A DNA stretch of 45,457 nucleotides from Syntrophus sp. PtaU1.Bin005. Its GTDB lineage: Bacteria > Desulfobacterota > Syntrophia > Syntrophales > Syntrophaceae. The first letter of the stretch is position 1; every line of letters starts with the position of its first letter. Below, one piece after another: positions 17,222 through 26,800 of this stretch. The position numbers and the translations under genes were made by a program. Location of the stretch: NCBI GenBank assembly GCA_002067745.1, contig MVRU01000017.1, positions 1-45,457 of the forward strand. The letters are read 5' to 3'. A model generated the notes under the pieces. The model had not been told where the DNA came from. It was given only the letters and a program-made list of their open reading frames with translations, and ran no database searches.

Positions 17222-19738
17222 ATGTTTGCATCCGTACTGAAAAAGATTGTCGGTACAAAAAATGACCGAGAAATAAAGAAACTTTCGGCAATCCTCCGTG
17301 AAGTCAACGATCTGGAATCTTCCATTTCAAGATTGAGCGATGAAGAACTTCAGGCGAAGACGCCTTATTTCAAGGAGAAGCTGGACAATGGCGCCTCCCT
17401 GAGCACGATCCTTCCCGAAGCCTTCGCCGTCGTCCGCGAAGTAGCCAGCAGGACGGTGAAAATGCGCCCCTTTGATGTCCAGGTCATCGGCGGCCTGGTC
17501 CTTCATGAAGGCAGAATCGCCGAAATGAAGACGGGTGAAGGAAAGACGCTGGCGGCCACGATGCCACTGTATCTCAATGCCCTGGAGGGGAGGGGCGCCC
17601 ACCTGGTCACCGTCAACGATTATCTGGCCCGTCGCGATGCCGAGTGGATGGGCCCGATTTACAAGTTTCTCGGCCTTTCCGTCGGTGTGATCGTTCACGG
17701 TCTGGATGATGACGAACGGCGGGAGAACTATGGCTGCGACATCACCTACGGCACGAACAACGAGTTCGGATTTGATTACCTGCGCGACAACATGAAGTTC
17801 GCCATCGAGGATTATGTCCAGCGGGACTTTCATTACGCCATCGTGGACGAGGTGGACAGCATTCTCATCGACGAGGCCAGAACCCCGCTGATCATTTCCG
17901 GCCCCTCTGAAGAATCCACGGACAAGTACTACCGGATCAACCAGGTGATCCCCCGGCTCCGGAGGGACACGGATTACAGCATCGATGAAAAGAGCCGGAC
18001 GGTCGTCCTGACGGAGGAGGGCGTGGCCCGGGTGGAGTCCCATCTCAAGGTTTCGAATCTGTACGAACCCCGTAACATCGACACGCTGCATCATGTCAAC
18101 CAGGCCCTGAAGGCCCATACGCTCTTCAAGCGGGATGTGGATTACCTGGTGAAGGACGGGCAGGTGATCATCGTGGATGAATTCACCGGGCGCATCATGC
18201 CCGGCAGACGCTACAGCGATGGGTTGCACCAGGCCCTGGAGGCCAAGGAAAAAGTCAAGATCGAGCAGGAAAACCAGACTCTGGCTTCCATCACTTTCCA
18301 GAATTTCTTCCGGATGTATTCCAAGCTGGCGGGGATGACGGGAACCGCCGATACCGAAGCCGCCGAATTCAAGAAGATTTACAACCTCGATGTCGTGGTG
18401 ATTCCCACCAACATGCCCATGATCCGGGTGGATCATACCGATGTGATCTATAAAACGGAAAAGGAAAAGTTCGCGGCGGTCATCGAGGAAATCAGGGAGC
18501 TGAACAAGGCCGGGCGGCCGGTCCTGGTGGGCACCATTTCCATTGAAAAGTCGGAGCTTCTCAGCAAGTACCTCAACCAGACCGGAATTCAGCACCATGT
18601 TCTCAATGCGAAGAACCATGAACGGGAGGCCGAAATCGTATCCCAGGCCGGGCAGCGCGGCCAGGTGACCATTTCCACCAACATGGCCGGACGCGGAACG
18701 GACATCAAGCTGGGTGAAGGCGTCGCGGAGCTGGGCGGCCTGCACATCCTGGGCACGGAGCGGCATGAAAGCCGCCGCATCGACAACCAGCTCCGGGGAC
18801 GTTCCGGCCGGCAGGGGGACCAGGGCTCTTCGCGGTTTTACCTCTCCCTGGAAGACGATCTGCTGCGGATCTTCGGAGCCGAAAAGATTTCCTCCATCAT
18901 GGATAAAATCGGCATCGAGGAAAACGAGCCCATTGAGCACAAGCTCATTTCCCGGGCCATTGAAAATGCCCAGAAGCGGGTTGAAGGACAGAACTTCGAC
19001 ATCCGCAAGCATCTGCTGGAATATGACGACGTCATGAACCGGCAGCGCCAGGTCATCTACGAACAGCGGAAGAGCGTTCTGAAGGGGGACAATCTGAGGG
19101 CGGATCTTCAGGACATCATTGAGGAGACGGTTGAGGATCTCGTTCCTGAGTATGTGGATGACAAGAAGCACCCCGACGAATGGAACCTCAAGGGTCTGGA
19201 GGAAAGGGTCTACGCCCAGTTTGCGCTGAAGATGGATTTGGGAGGCGACGACCTGGGAAGCGGCCAGGATATCGAAGAGAGGATCGTTGCCGCCGTCAAC
19301 GATCTCTTGAAGAGGAAAGAGGCGGAGTTCGGGACCCCTCTGATGGATTATCTTGTCCGCATGATCAGCCTGCAGTCCATCGATATCCACTGGAAGGATC
19401 ATCTGCTGGGCATGGATCATCTGAAGGAAGGCATCGGCCTGCGCGGGTACGGCCAGAAGGATCCGGTCCGGGAGTACCAGAAGGAGGGATATGACCTCTT
19501 CATGGACATGATTCAGCGGATCAAGGAAGACACGGTCCGAAAGCTCTGCCTTGTCCAGATTCAGCGGGAAGAAGAGGTGGAGGAGATGAGGGAGCAGCAA
19601 CGGCAGGATTACATCATGAACCGGGGTGAGGATACCCCTGCTACCTCAACGGTCCGCCGCAAGACCCAGAAGGTGGGCCGAAACGATCTCTGTCCCTGCG
19701 GAAGCGGGAAGAAGTACAAAAAGTGCTGTGGGGCATAA
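17222..19738 (+). CDS. secA: Preprotein translocase ATPase SecA
   Basis: Motor ATPase that pushes unfolded secretory proteins through SecYEG. The 838-residue protein has Walker A TGEGKT (104-109), the DEVD box in [18 protein letters not shown], a preprotein-binding domain, and motif [13 protein letters not shown]. The C-terminus [15 protein letters not shown] is the zinc-binding SecB-interacting tail. The start ATG follows AAAAAGG by 7 bases. Its promoter is at 17132-17159, and argJ follows after 64 bases on the same strand, possibly as part of the same transcript. Confidence 0.97.
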   Translation: MFASVLKKIVGTKNDREIKKLSAILREVNDLESSISRLSDEELQAKTPYFKEKLDNGASLSTILPEAFAVVREVASRTVKMRPFDVQVIGGLVLHEGRIAEMKTGEGKTLAATMPLYLNALEGRGAHLVTVNDYLARRDAEWMGPIYKFLGLSVGVIVHGLDDDERRENYGCDITYGTNNEFGFDYLRDNMKFAIEDYVQRDFHYAIVDEVDSILIDEARTPLIISGPSEESTDKYYRINQVIPRLRRDTDYSIDEKSRTVVLTEEGVARVESHLKVSNLYEPRNIDTLHHVNQALKAHTLFKRDVDYLVKDGQVIIVDEFTGRIMPGRRYSDGLHQALEAKEKVKIEQENQTLASITFQNFFRMYSKLAGMTGTADTEAAEFKKIYNLDVVVIPTNMPMIRVDHTDVIYKTEKEKFAAVIEEIRELNKAGRPVLVGTISIEKSELLSKYLNQTGIQHHVLNAKNHEREAEIVSQAGQRGQVTISTNMAGRGTDIKLGEGVAELGGLHILGTERHESRRIDNQLRGRSGRQGDQGSSRFYLSLEDDLLRIFGAEKISSIMDKIGIEENEPIEHKLISRAIENAQKRVEGQNFDIRKHLLEYDDVMNRQRQVIYEQRKSVLKGDNLRADLQDIIEETVEDLVPEYVDDKKHPDEWNLKGLEERVYAQFALKMDLGGDDLGSGQDIEERIVAAVNDLLKRKEAEFGTPLMDYLVRMISLQSIDIHWKDHLLGMDHLKEGIGLRGYGQKDPVREYQKEGYDLFMDMIQRIKEDTVRKLCLVQIQREEEVEEMREQQRQDYIMNRGEDTPATSTVRRKTQKVGRNDLCPCGSGKKYKKCCGA

Positions 19739-19748
19739 GGGCCAACGC

Positions 19749-19770
19749 GAAGAAACCCCCGGGGTTCTTC
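19749..19770 (+). repeat. Hairpin between secA and argJ
   Basis: GAAGAA (19749-19754) pairs with TTCTTC (19765-19770), and CCCC with GGGG, with one bulged A. There is no T-run, so it may dampen read-through or mark an RNA cut site rather than terminate transcription. Confidence 0.35.
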
Positions 19771-19802
19771 CGGAGAATAACGATGGAAAGGCAGGGTGCA
19801 CC

Positions 19803-20996
19803 GTGAATTGTGACGAATATGCTGTTCCCGGATTTCTGGCCAACGGAATATCCGCCGGAATCAAGGAGCAGGGGCGAAAGGACCTCGCCCTGATTTTTTC
19901 GGAAGTTCCGGCGAGGGCTGCCGGCGTCTTCACAACGAACTGTTTCAAGGCGGCCCCCGTTTTGGTGGACATGGAGCGCATGTCCGCGGGAGCGGCACAG
20001 GCCATCGTGACCAACAGCGGCAATGCCAACGCCGCGACGGGAGAACGGGGATACCGGGACGCCCTGGCCATGTCCCGCGCCGCTTCGAAGGAGCTGAAGA
20101 TTTCCGAAGATCTCGTTCTGGTGGCCTCCACCGGCGTGATCGGCCATTCCCTGCCGCTGGAGATCATTGAACGGGGAATGGAGCCCCTGGTTGCCGGATT
20201 GCGCAGGGACGGGATTCCCGATGCCGAGGCGGCGATGATGACCACGGACCGGTTTCCCAAGATGTCCTGCCGGAAAGGTATGATCGGCTCAAGGGAAGTG
20301 ACCCTCTGCGGCATCGCCAAGGGGGCGGGCATGATCCAGCCCAACATGGCCACCATGCTGGCCTACCTGATGACGGATGCCGACATTGACGGCGAAGCGC
20401 TGCACGCTGTATTTTCGGAAGGAATTGCGCAGAGCTTTAATGCCATCACCGTGGACGGCTGCATGAGCACCAATGACACGGCCCTGATCCTGGCCAACGG
20501 CAGGGCCGGAAACCGGCAGATTCGCCGCCGCTCCCGGGAGTATGCCCCTTTCCGGGAGATGCTTTCCACCGTTCTGGACGACCTCTGCCGGGGAATGGTG
20601 CGCGACGGCGAGGGGGCGACGAAGCTCATCGAACTGGTGGTTGACGGTGCGCGCACCCGGGGAGAGGCCCGTCGTGTGGCCTACGCCGTGGCCAATTCCA
20701 ACCTGGTGAAAACGGCCTTTTACGGGGGCGACCCCAACTGGGGGCGGATCATCTCCGCGGCCGGTTCCATCGGCATCCCCCTTCCAACACAGTCCGTGCG
20801 GCTCTTTTTTGAAGAGGTCTGCCTGTTTGAGGCCGGGCAGGGGACGGCCTTTCCAACCGACCGGGTGGCCGCCATCATGGCCCAGGAGACGATCCGGGTC
20901 CGGCTCGAACTGGGGATGGGAACCGGGAGCTTCAGGATCTATGCCTCCGATCTTTCCTTCGAGTACGTAAAAATCAACGCCCATTATCATACCTGA
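19803..20996 (+). CDS. argJ: Bifunctional ArgJ (glutamate N-acetyltransferase / N-acetylornithine acetyltransferase)
   Basis: Transfers acetyl from N-acetylornithine to glutamate and may also use acetyl-CoA, so closing the cyclic arginine pathway. The 397-residue protein starts by GTG at 19803 (site GGCAGGG); the in-frame sequence upstream belongs to secA. ArgJ cuts itself before a threonine: here PNMATML, with Thr184 as the nucleophile. Also seen are ANGISAGIK, TNSGNANAATG and GGDPNWGRI near the C-terminus, where the active site is completed. No other arg genes lie in the window. Confidence 0.94.
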   Translation: MNCDEYAVPGFLANGISAGIKEQGRKDLALIFSEVPARAAGVFTTNCFKAAPVLVDMERMSAGAAQAIVTNSGNANAATGERGYRDALAMSRAASKELKISEDLVLVASTGVIGHSLPLEIIERGMEPLVAGLRRDGIPDAEAAMMTTDRFPKMSCRKGMIGSREVTLCGIAKGAGMIQPNMATMLAYLMTDADIDGEALHAVFSEGIAQSFNAITVDGCMSTNDTALILANGRAGNRQIRRRSREYAPFREMLSTVLDDLCRGMVRDGEGATKLIELVVDGARTRGEARRVAYAVANSNLVKTAFYGGDPNWGRIISAAGSIGIPLPTQSVRLFFEEVCLFEAGQGTAFPTDRVAAIMAQETIRVRLELGMGTGSFRIYASDLSFEYVKINAHYHT

Positions 20997-21085
20997 TTCA
21001 GCAGCGGCTTTCGGGGCGACAGGATCCCCAATGTTCGCCCTTCAGTTCCAGACGTCTCGATTTCAGGCATCAGAGGGGAACTTCC

Positions 21086-22197
21086 ATGAAAACATTATTC
21101 GAGGCCAGCCGGATTAACGGGATGGAGCTACCCAACCGCTTTGTCCGTTCGGCGACCTGGGAGGGAATGGCGACCGCCGAGGGCGAGGTGACGCCGAGGC
21201 TGATTGAAACAATGACCCGACTCGCCAGGGGGGGGTCGGACTGATCGTCAGCAGCCACACTTACGTGAGTCCTGAAGGTCAGGCGACACCCTGGCAGCTG
21301 GGCATCTACAAGGACGAACTGATCCCCGGCCTGAAAAAAATGGCTGAGGCCGTTCACGAATGCGGCGGACGGATCGTCCTGCAGCTGGCTCATGCCGGCG
21401 CCTTTGCCGTCGAATCCCTCAGGGACCATCCGCCCCTGGCCGTGTCGAATTACGAGGGCCTGGCCGAGTCTCCCCGAAGGGAAATTTCCCTGCAGGATAT
21501 CACGGAGCTTGTTGCCGCCTTCGCGGACGGCGCCCGCAGGGCGAAAGCGGCAGGCTTTGACGGCGTGGAGCTTCATGCCGCTCACGGCTATCTCCTGAGC
21601 CAGTTTTTCTCGCCCCTGTATAACCGGAGGAAGGATGCCTACGGCGGAAGCACATCAAATCGGGCCCGGATCGGCCTTGAAATCCTCTCGGCTGTCCGGG
21701 AGAGCGTGGGTAGTGACTATCCCGTTCTCATGAAAATGAACGGACAGGATTACAGCAGAGACGGGCTTGTGCGGGAAGAGTCCGTCCAGATGGCCAAGCT
21801 CCTGGAAGAAGCGGGCCTCGACGCCCTGGAACTGAGCGGAGGATTGCTCAAGAGCATCAAGACATCCCCAAGCCGGCCGCGGATTGACACCGTGCAGAAG
21901 GAGGTCTATTTCCGGGAGGATGCGCGGCTCTTTAAAAGGGAATTGAACATTCCCCTGATCCTCGTTGGCGGAATACGCTCTCTCGAGGTTGCCGAAGAGC
22001 TCCTGGAGTACGGGGAAGCCGACTACATCGCCATGAGCCGGCCCTTTATCCGGGAGCCCGACCTGATCAGCCGCTGGAAGGCAGGGGATCGCCGTCGAGC
22101 GGAATGCACCTCCGACAATCTCTGTTTTGCGCCCGGCTTTAAGGGCGACGGCGTGTACTGCGTTACCCGGGAGAGGGAAGCGGCGCAGATTTCGTGA
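21086..22197 (+). pseudogene. NADH:flavin oxidoreductase, old-yellow-enzyme family, frame broken
   Basis: An FMN-dependent ene-reductase type barrel. Its reading frame is interrupted. The first 52 codons (ATG at 21086, good site AGAGGGGA) read MKTLFEASRINGMELPNRFV and end at TGA 21242-21244. The rest continues one frame back, from GLIVSSHTYV through HAAHGYLLSQFFSP to the C-terminus. The break lies in the G8 tract at 21228-21235; one more G, or a -1 slip, would give LARGGVGLIV and a single protein of about 370 residues. It may be a true mutation, a sequencing error, or a slippage site. A normal OYE is about 330-370 residues. Confidence 0.75.
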
Positions 22198-22211
22198 ATT
22201 CCTGATTTTGT

Positions 22212-22880
22212 ATGAAAATACTTCAATGCTGGGATGACGGCGTGGTCAGCGATGCCCGCCTCGTCGATCTTCTACGGCGCCATGGGGCAAAGGCGACATT
22301 CAGCCTGAATCCCGGGCTGTATCAGAACAATCGATCCTTCGGATGGCTTTCGGAAGGCCGGGAGATCTGGAGGCTCGGCCTTCAGGAACTTCCGGCGGTT
22401 TACCAGGGATTTGAGATCTGCAGCCACTCCATGACCCATCCGTATTTGACGGATCTCGACGGCAGCCGGCTGGACTGGGAAATCAGGGCCAGCCGGGATC
22501 TCCTGGAGCAGCTCTTTTCAAGACCCGTTACGGGATTCTGTTATCCCTTCAATGCCTACAACGACCCGGTGCTTTCCGCCGTCCGCTCGGCCGGCTATCG
22601 CTGGGGCCGGGGCAAAAGGGAGGGGCTGCACCGTTTCCCGCCGGTAGATCCCCTGGAGTTTTCCCCCACCTGCCGCGTCCTCGACCCGGAATTCTGGCGG
22701 AAATACGAAGGTGCGAAAAAGACGGGGGGGGGCTTTTTCTTCTGGGGGCACAGCTATGAACTGAGCACGGAGGCCCTGTGGGACGATTTTGAAAGGCGGA
22801 TCGAAAGGATATCGTCCGACGGCGATACGGAATGGTCGTTTATCGGCGATCTGTTTGAGCCTCCTCTCATGCCGATTTAA
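22212..22880 (+). CDS. Polysaccharide deacetylase family protein (NodB/CE4-like)
   Basis: A predicted polysaccharide or amide deacetylase of 222 residues. CWDDG at residues 6-10 stands where CE4 enzymes have TFDDG, the catalytic Asp pair. HSMTH (about 75-79) is the metal-binding HSxxH motif. Later parts include GFCYPFNAYND and FFFWGHSYEL. A G9 tract lies inside the gene at 22724-22732 but stays in frame. No signal peptide is visible, so it may act in the cytoplasm or be a shortened form. It follows the old-yellow-enzyme gene by 14 bases and may share its transcript. Confidence 0.82.
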   Translation: MKILQCWDDGVVSDARLVDLLRRHGAKATFSLNPGLYQNNRSFGWLSEGREIWRLGLQELPAVYQGFEICSHSMTHPYLTDLDGSRLDWEIRASRDLLEQLFSRPVTGFCYPFNAYNDPVLSAVRSAGYRWGRGKREGLHRFPPVDPLEFSPTCRVLDPEFWRKYEGAKKTGGGFFFWGHSYELSTEALWDDFERRIERISSDGDTEWSFIGDLFEPPLMPI

Positions 22881-23084
22881 GGAACTCTGACAACATGTTC
22901 TAAACGGTGCATTTCATCAGGGTGATCATTTTTTGTTTTATCTTGCGTATTATCCATCTTTGTGCTATTCGCCTGCCAACTTCACACATCCTTGGACCGA
23001 GAGGACGTTGCTTTTGAAAAAACAAGAGTTTCCGCTCGGGATGAAGAGGGTAGAGGAAAACAAAAAACAGAAAAGGAGATTTTT

Positions 23085-23939
23085 ATGGCGATCATTTCCA
23101 TGAAGTCGTTACTCGAGGCGGGTGTTCATTTCGGACATCAGACCAACAAATGGAACCCGAAGATGAAGCCCTATATTTTCGGGGCGAGGAACAATATCTA
23201 CATCATCGATCTTCAGCAGACGGTGGGCCTTTTTCAGACGGCCTACAATTTTGTCATCGACACCGTCAGCGGGGGCGGTGAGCTCTTGTTCATAGGCACA
23301 AAAAAGCAGTCTCAGGATTCCATCCGCGACGAGGCATCGCGATGCGGTATGCCCTATGTCAACCAGCGGTGGCTGGGTGGCATGTTGACCAATTTCGTCA
23401 CCATCAAGAAACGGATTGACCGTTTGAACTCTCTGGATCAGATGTTCGAGGACGACAGCGTCCGGGCTTTCCCCAAAAAGGAAATCATGGGGCTTCAGAA
23501 GGAAAAGGAAAAGCTGTCGAAGGTCATCGGGGGCATTTCGAAGATGAAGAGACTGCCGTCGGCGATGTTCGTCGTCGATCCGAAGCGGGAAACCATTGCC
23601 GTCAATGAAGCCAGAAAACTGAACATCCCCATCGTAGCCATTGTCGACACCAACTGTGACCCTGACGCCATCGATTACATCATCCCCGGAAATGACGACG
23701 CCATCCGGGCGATCAAGCTCTTTTCTTCGAAATTTGCGGACGCGGTGCTCGAAGGCAAGCGGCGCTACGAAGAAAAACTTCAGGCGGAAACGGACAAGGA
23801 TACGGAACCTGCGGCGCTGCAAGCGGCAGATAATTCGGAGTCGGATGTTCCCGAGAGCGTCGAGACCAAGGAAGGCGTTTCCGCTGCGGCAAGTTCGGAT
23901 CGGGAAGTCACCGGGCAGTCAAATGTAGAGGAGGAATAA
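23085..23939 (+). CDS. rpsB: 30S ribosomal protein S2
   Basis: S2 of the small ribosomal subunit. The conserved starts [16 protein letters not shown] and [13 protein letters not shown], then [14 protein letters not shown] and VDTNCDPD, identify it. It has 284 residues; a divergent, acidic tail from about residue 225 is longer than in E. coli (about 241). A GGAG site precedes the ATG by 6 bases. The 204 bases upstream are gene-free and could hold a leader on which S2 acts, but no specific structure was found. It begins the S2-EF-Ts-PyrH-Frr set. Confidence 0.97.
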   Translation: MAIISMKSLLEAGVHFGHQTNKWNPKMKPYIFGARNNIYIIDLQQTVGLFQTAYNFVIDTVSGGGELLFIGTKKQSQDSIRDEASRCGMPYVNQRWLGGMLTNFVTIKKRIDRLNSLDQMFEDDSVRAFPKKEIMGLQKEKEKLSKVIGGISKMKRLPSAMFVVDPKRETIAVNEARKLNIPIVAIVDTNCDPDAIDYIIPGNDDAIRAIKLFSSKFADAVLEGKRRYEEKLQAETDKDTEPAALQAADNSESDVPESVETKEGVSAAASSDREVTGQSNVEEE

Positions 23940-23941
23940 AA

Positions 23942-24547
23942 GTGGCTATTACATCAGAAATGGTTAAGGAACTGAGAACAAAAACCGGTGCGGGGATGAT
24001 GGACTGTAAGGAAGCCCTGAACGCATCAAACGGGGATTTTGATAAGGCGATTGATTTTCTGCGCAAGAAGGGGATGTCCGCGGCAACGAAGCGCTCCTCC
24101 AAAGCGGCCAAGGACGGAACCGTTGCCTCGTACATTCATATGGGGGGCAAGATCGGGGTGATGGTCGAGCTCAACTGCGAGACCGACTTTGTCGCAAAGA
24201 CCGAAGAGTTCCAGACGATCGCCAGGGACCTCGCCATGCACGTGGCCGCCTCCAATCCAACGTACGTAGGTCCTGCCGATGTCCCGGAAGACGTACTGGA
24301 AAGGGAAAAGGAGATCTATCGCAGCCAGGCCCTGGCCGAGAAGAAGCCGGAGAAGATCTGGGACAAGATCATCGAGGGAAAGCTGAACAAATATTACGAG
24401 GAAGTCTGCCTGACCAAGCAGAAATTCATCAAGAATACCGATGTGACCGTCGAAACGCTGATCAACAACCTGATCGCAAAAACGGGTGAAAATATCCTTG
24501 TCCGCCGGTTCGCAAGATTTCAGCTCGGAGAGGAAATCAAGAAATAA
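23942..24547 (+). CDS. tsf: Elongation factor Ts
   Basis: Nucleotide exchange factor for EF-Tu. It has 201 residues, a short form like that of many non-enterobacterial species (E. coli is about 283). The UBA-like start AITSEMVKELRTKTGAGMM contains the expected GAGMM and the core motif TDFV at 81-84, which inserts near the EF-Tu nucleotide site. The start is GTG at 23942, two bases behind the rpsB stop, with GAGGA about 6 bases upstream. Confidence 0.96.
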   Translation: MAITSEMVKELRTKTGAGMMDCKEALNASNGDFDKAIDFLRKKGMSAATKRSSKAAKDGTVASYIHMGGKIGVMVELNCETDFVAKTEEFQTIARDLAMHVAASNPTYVGPADVPEDVLEREKEIYRSQALAEKKPEKIWDKIIEGKLNKYYEEVCLTKQKFIKNTDVTVETLINNLIAKTGENILVRRFARFQLGEEIKK

Positions 24548-24614
24548 GGATTTCACGGGAGTGCTGAACCGACGGCCATACATGAAGGGGAGCGGAATAT
24601 AATCCTTGGAACCA

Positions 24615-25328
24615 ATGGCGTACAAAAGGGTTCTGTTGAAACTGAGCGGTGAAGCCCTGATGGGCGAATCCCGGGGAAGCAGCATCATCGATCCGGCGGT
24701 GGTCGAGGCCATTGCCGGTGAGATCCGGGAGGTTGTCCGCCTGGGCGTTTCGCTCGGTGTCGTGATCGGCGGCGGAAACATCTTTCGCGGGGTGGAAGCC
24801 AGCTCCAAGGGGATGGATCGGACCTCGGCGGATTACATGGGCATGCTGGCCACGGTGATCAACAGCCTGGCGCTGCAGAGCGCCTTCGAAGGGGCAGGTA
24901 TCGAGACCCGGGTACAGACGGCCATTGCCATGAGGGAAATCGCGGAACCCTTTATCCAGAAAAGGGCGATGAGGCATCTGGATAAGGGGAGGGTCGTGAT
25001 CTTTGCCGCGGGGACGGGGAATCCCTATTTTACCACCGATACGGCCGCCGTGCTGCGGGCGATGGAAATCAAGGCCGACGTCATCATGAAGGCCACCAAG
25101 GTGGATGGGGTTTATGACAAGGATCCCGTAAAGCATCCCGATGCCGTCATGTACCAGAAAATCAGTTATAACGATGTCTTGGCAAAGAATCTTAAAGTGA
25201 TGGATGCAACAGCGATCTCTCTGTGCCGGGACAACGGGTTGCCGGTTCTGGTCTTCAATCTGCAGAAGTCAGGCAATATCGTCCGGGGGGTTTCCGGAAG
25301 TCGCGTAGGAACTCTTGTTGGAGATTGA
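24615..25328 (+). CDS. pyrH: Uridylate kinase
   Basis: Phosphorylates UMP to UDP in pyrimidine synthesis. The 237-residue protein begins [15 protein letters not shown], has IGGGNIFRG and ends with amino-acid-kinase features such as [15 protein letters not shown]. The ATG at 24615 is preferred, though a TTG three codons earlier (24606) is in frame; the best site, AAGGGGAG at 24585-24592, lies 13 bases from that TTG and 22 from the ATG, and the start stays open. It sits between tsf and frr as in many bacteria. Confidence 0.95.
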   Translation: MAYKRVLLKLSGEALMGESRGSSIIDPAVVEAIAGEIREVVRLGVSLGVVIGGGNIFRGVEASSKGMDRTSADYMGMLATVINSLALQSAFEGAGIETRVQTAIAMREIAEPFIQKRAMRHLDKGRVVIFAAGTGNPYFTTDTAAVLRAMEIKADVIMKATKVDGVYDKDPVKHPDAVMYQKISYNDVLAKNLKVMDATAISLCRDNGLPVLVFNLQKSGNIVRGVSGSRVGTLVGD

Positions 25329-25332
25329 GATT

Positions 25333-25890
25333 ATGAAGGATATTATCTTTGAAGAACTGAAACAGAATATGGAAAAGGGACTGCAGGCCCTGGAAAAGTC
25401 CTTCAACAAGGTCCGTACGGGCAGGGCTTCGCTATCGCTGCTTGACGGGATCAAAGTGGATTATTACGGCACCCCGACGCCGCTTAACCAGGTGGCCACG
25501 CTTTCCGTTCCGGAAAGCCGGCTGATCCTGATTTCCCCCTGGGACACGAGCGCTTTGAATGCCGTCGAAAAGGCGATCCAGAAAGCGGACCTCGGGCTGG
25601 TGCCGAACAATGACGGCAAAGTCATCCGCATTTCGATCCCCCCGCTGACGGAAGCCAGGAGAAAGGAACTGGTCAAGGTTGTGCGGAAGATGGCGGAGGA
25701 ATGCAAGGTCAAACTGAGGAATGACCGGCGGGATGCCAACGAGGAATTCAAATCCCTGAAAAAGGGGAATGACATCTCCGAGGATCAGATGCATGACTAC
25801 CAGGAACAGGTCCAGAAAATAACGGATAGCTACATCGCCAAGGCCGAGGGGATTCTGGGGCAGAAGGAAAAGGAGATCATGGAGATCTGA
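25333..25890 (+). CDS. frr: Ribosome recycling factor
   Basis: Splits the ribosome after termination together with EF-G. It has 185 residues, the usual length. MKDIIFEELKQNMEKG, VRTGRASLSLLDGI and YYGTPTPLNQVAT at the N-terminus are conserved. The ATG at 25333 lies four bases after the pyrH stop, with GGAG at 25320-25323; the in-frame TTG at 25315 is less likely. A strong terminator follows at 25930-25954. Confidence 0.96.
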   Translation: MKDIIFEELKQNMEKGLQALEKSFNKVRTGRASLSLLDGIKVDYYGTPTPLNQVATLSVPESRLILISPWDTSALNAVEKAIQKADLGLVPNNDGKVIRISIPPLTEARRKELVKVVRKMAEECKVKLRNDRRDANEEFKSLKKGNDISEDQMHDYQEQVQKITDSYIAKAEGILGQKEKEIMEI

Positions 25891-25929
25891 TCGGTTTCTT
25901 GAGGTCTCTATTCGTTGGGAATGACATGA

Positions 25930-25954
25930 GGGGAGCCCTGAGGCTCCCCATTTT
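25930..25954 (+). terminator. Rho-independent terminator after frr
   Basis: GGGGAGCC (25930-25937) pairs perfectly with GGCTCCCC (25942-25949) around CTGA, followed by ATTTTG. The short T-run is only moderate, so some read-through into uppS is possible. Confidence 0.7.
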
Positions 25955-25978
25955 GTTCAAAGATGGGAATCATATCGA

Positions 25979-26725
25979 ATGAATCTTGACCCGAAAAAAA
26001 TGCCGCGCCATATTGCGATCATCATGGACGGCAATGGCCGATGGGCGAAAAGGCATGCCCTTGGACGGATCTTTGGACACAAACGGGGAGCCGAGGCGGT
26101 AAACATCGCAGTCCGGACCTGTCGGGAGCTGGGAGTCGAGTATCTGACTCTGTACGCCTTTTCCTCGGAAAACTGGTCCCGTCCTCGAAGCGAAATTCAT
26201 GCGCTCATGGATCTCCTGGAAGAGTATCTCCGCAACCAGCTCGGGGAGATGATGAAAAACGGGATCCGTCTGAAAACCATGGGCGAAATCGAACAGTTGA
26301 GGGATTCCGTGAAGGAGATTCTCCATGAGGTCATGGAAAAAACCGCTCGGAACAAGGGGATGACGTTGACTCTGGCCCTCAGTTATGGAGGACGGGAAGA
26401 GATCGTTTCCGCCCTTCGAAAGATCGTCCGGGACTGCATGGACGGGAAACTGACGCCGGAGGATCTCGATCGGGAGCTCTTCGCCCGCTATCTTTATACC
26501 GCCGGCATGCCGGACCCGGATCTTCTCATCAGGACCAGCGGTGAACAGCGCATCAGCAACTTCTGCCTCTGGCAGATGGCCTATACCGAGTTTCATTTCA
26601 CCGAAGTATTGTGGCCGGATTTCAGCCGCGAGGATCTTGTGAGCGCCATCGCTGATTACCAATCGCGGGAAAGGCGCTTCGGGATGACGAGTGAACAGGT
26701 CCGGACAAACGGCGGAACCTCCTAG
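25979..26725 (+). CDS. uppS: Isoprenyl transferase (undecaprenyl diphosphate synthase)
   Basis: Makes the C55 lipid carrier for cell wall and envelope sugars from farnesyl diphosphate and IPP. The 248-residue protein has the catalytic region IAIIMDGNGRWAK (Asp17), then LTLYAFSSENWSRP, and RTSGEQRISNFCLWQ for substrate binding. The ribosome-binding site is weak (GATGGGA). It begins the set uppS-cdsA-dxr-rseP-tsaB after the frr terminator. Confidence 0.96.
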   Translation: MNLDPKKMPRHIAIIMDGNGRWAKRHALGRIFGHKRGAEAVNIAVRTCRELGVEYLTLYAFSSENWSRPRSEIHALMDLLEEYLRNQLGEMMKNGIRLKTMGEIEQLRDSVKEILHEVMEKTARNKGMTLTLALSYGGREEIVSALRKIVRDCMDGKLTPEDLDRELFARYLYTAGMPDPDLLIRTSGEQRISNFCLWQMAYTEFHFTEVLWPDFSREDLVSAIADYQSRERRFGMTSEQVRTNGGTS

Positions 26726-26800
26726 TTCCATGGCTTTCGCGGAATCGCCGCCCCTTTGCAGAAGACGGAGGATCCACCCTGAACCCCGGGAAGAACGAGC

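Noticed and set aside
17327-19600. A 757-codon frame on the minus strand
   Set aside because: It is the complement of secA and shows no recognisable motifs.
21242-21244. Selenocysteine UGA in the old-yellow-enzyme gene
   Set aside because: The downstream homologous sequence is in another frame, so read-through of TGA would not restore the protein.
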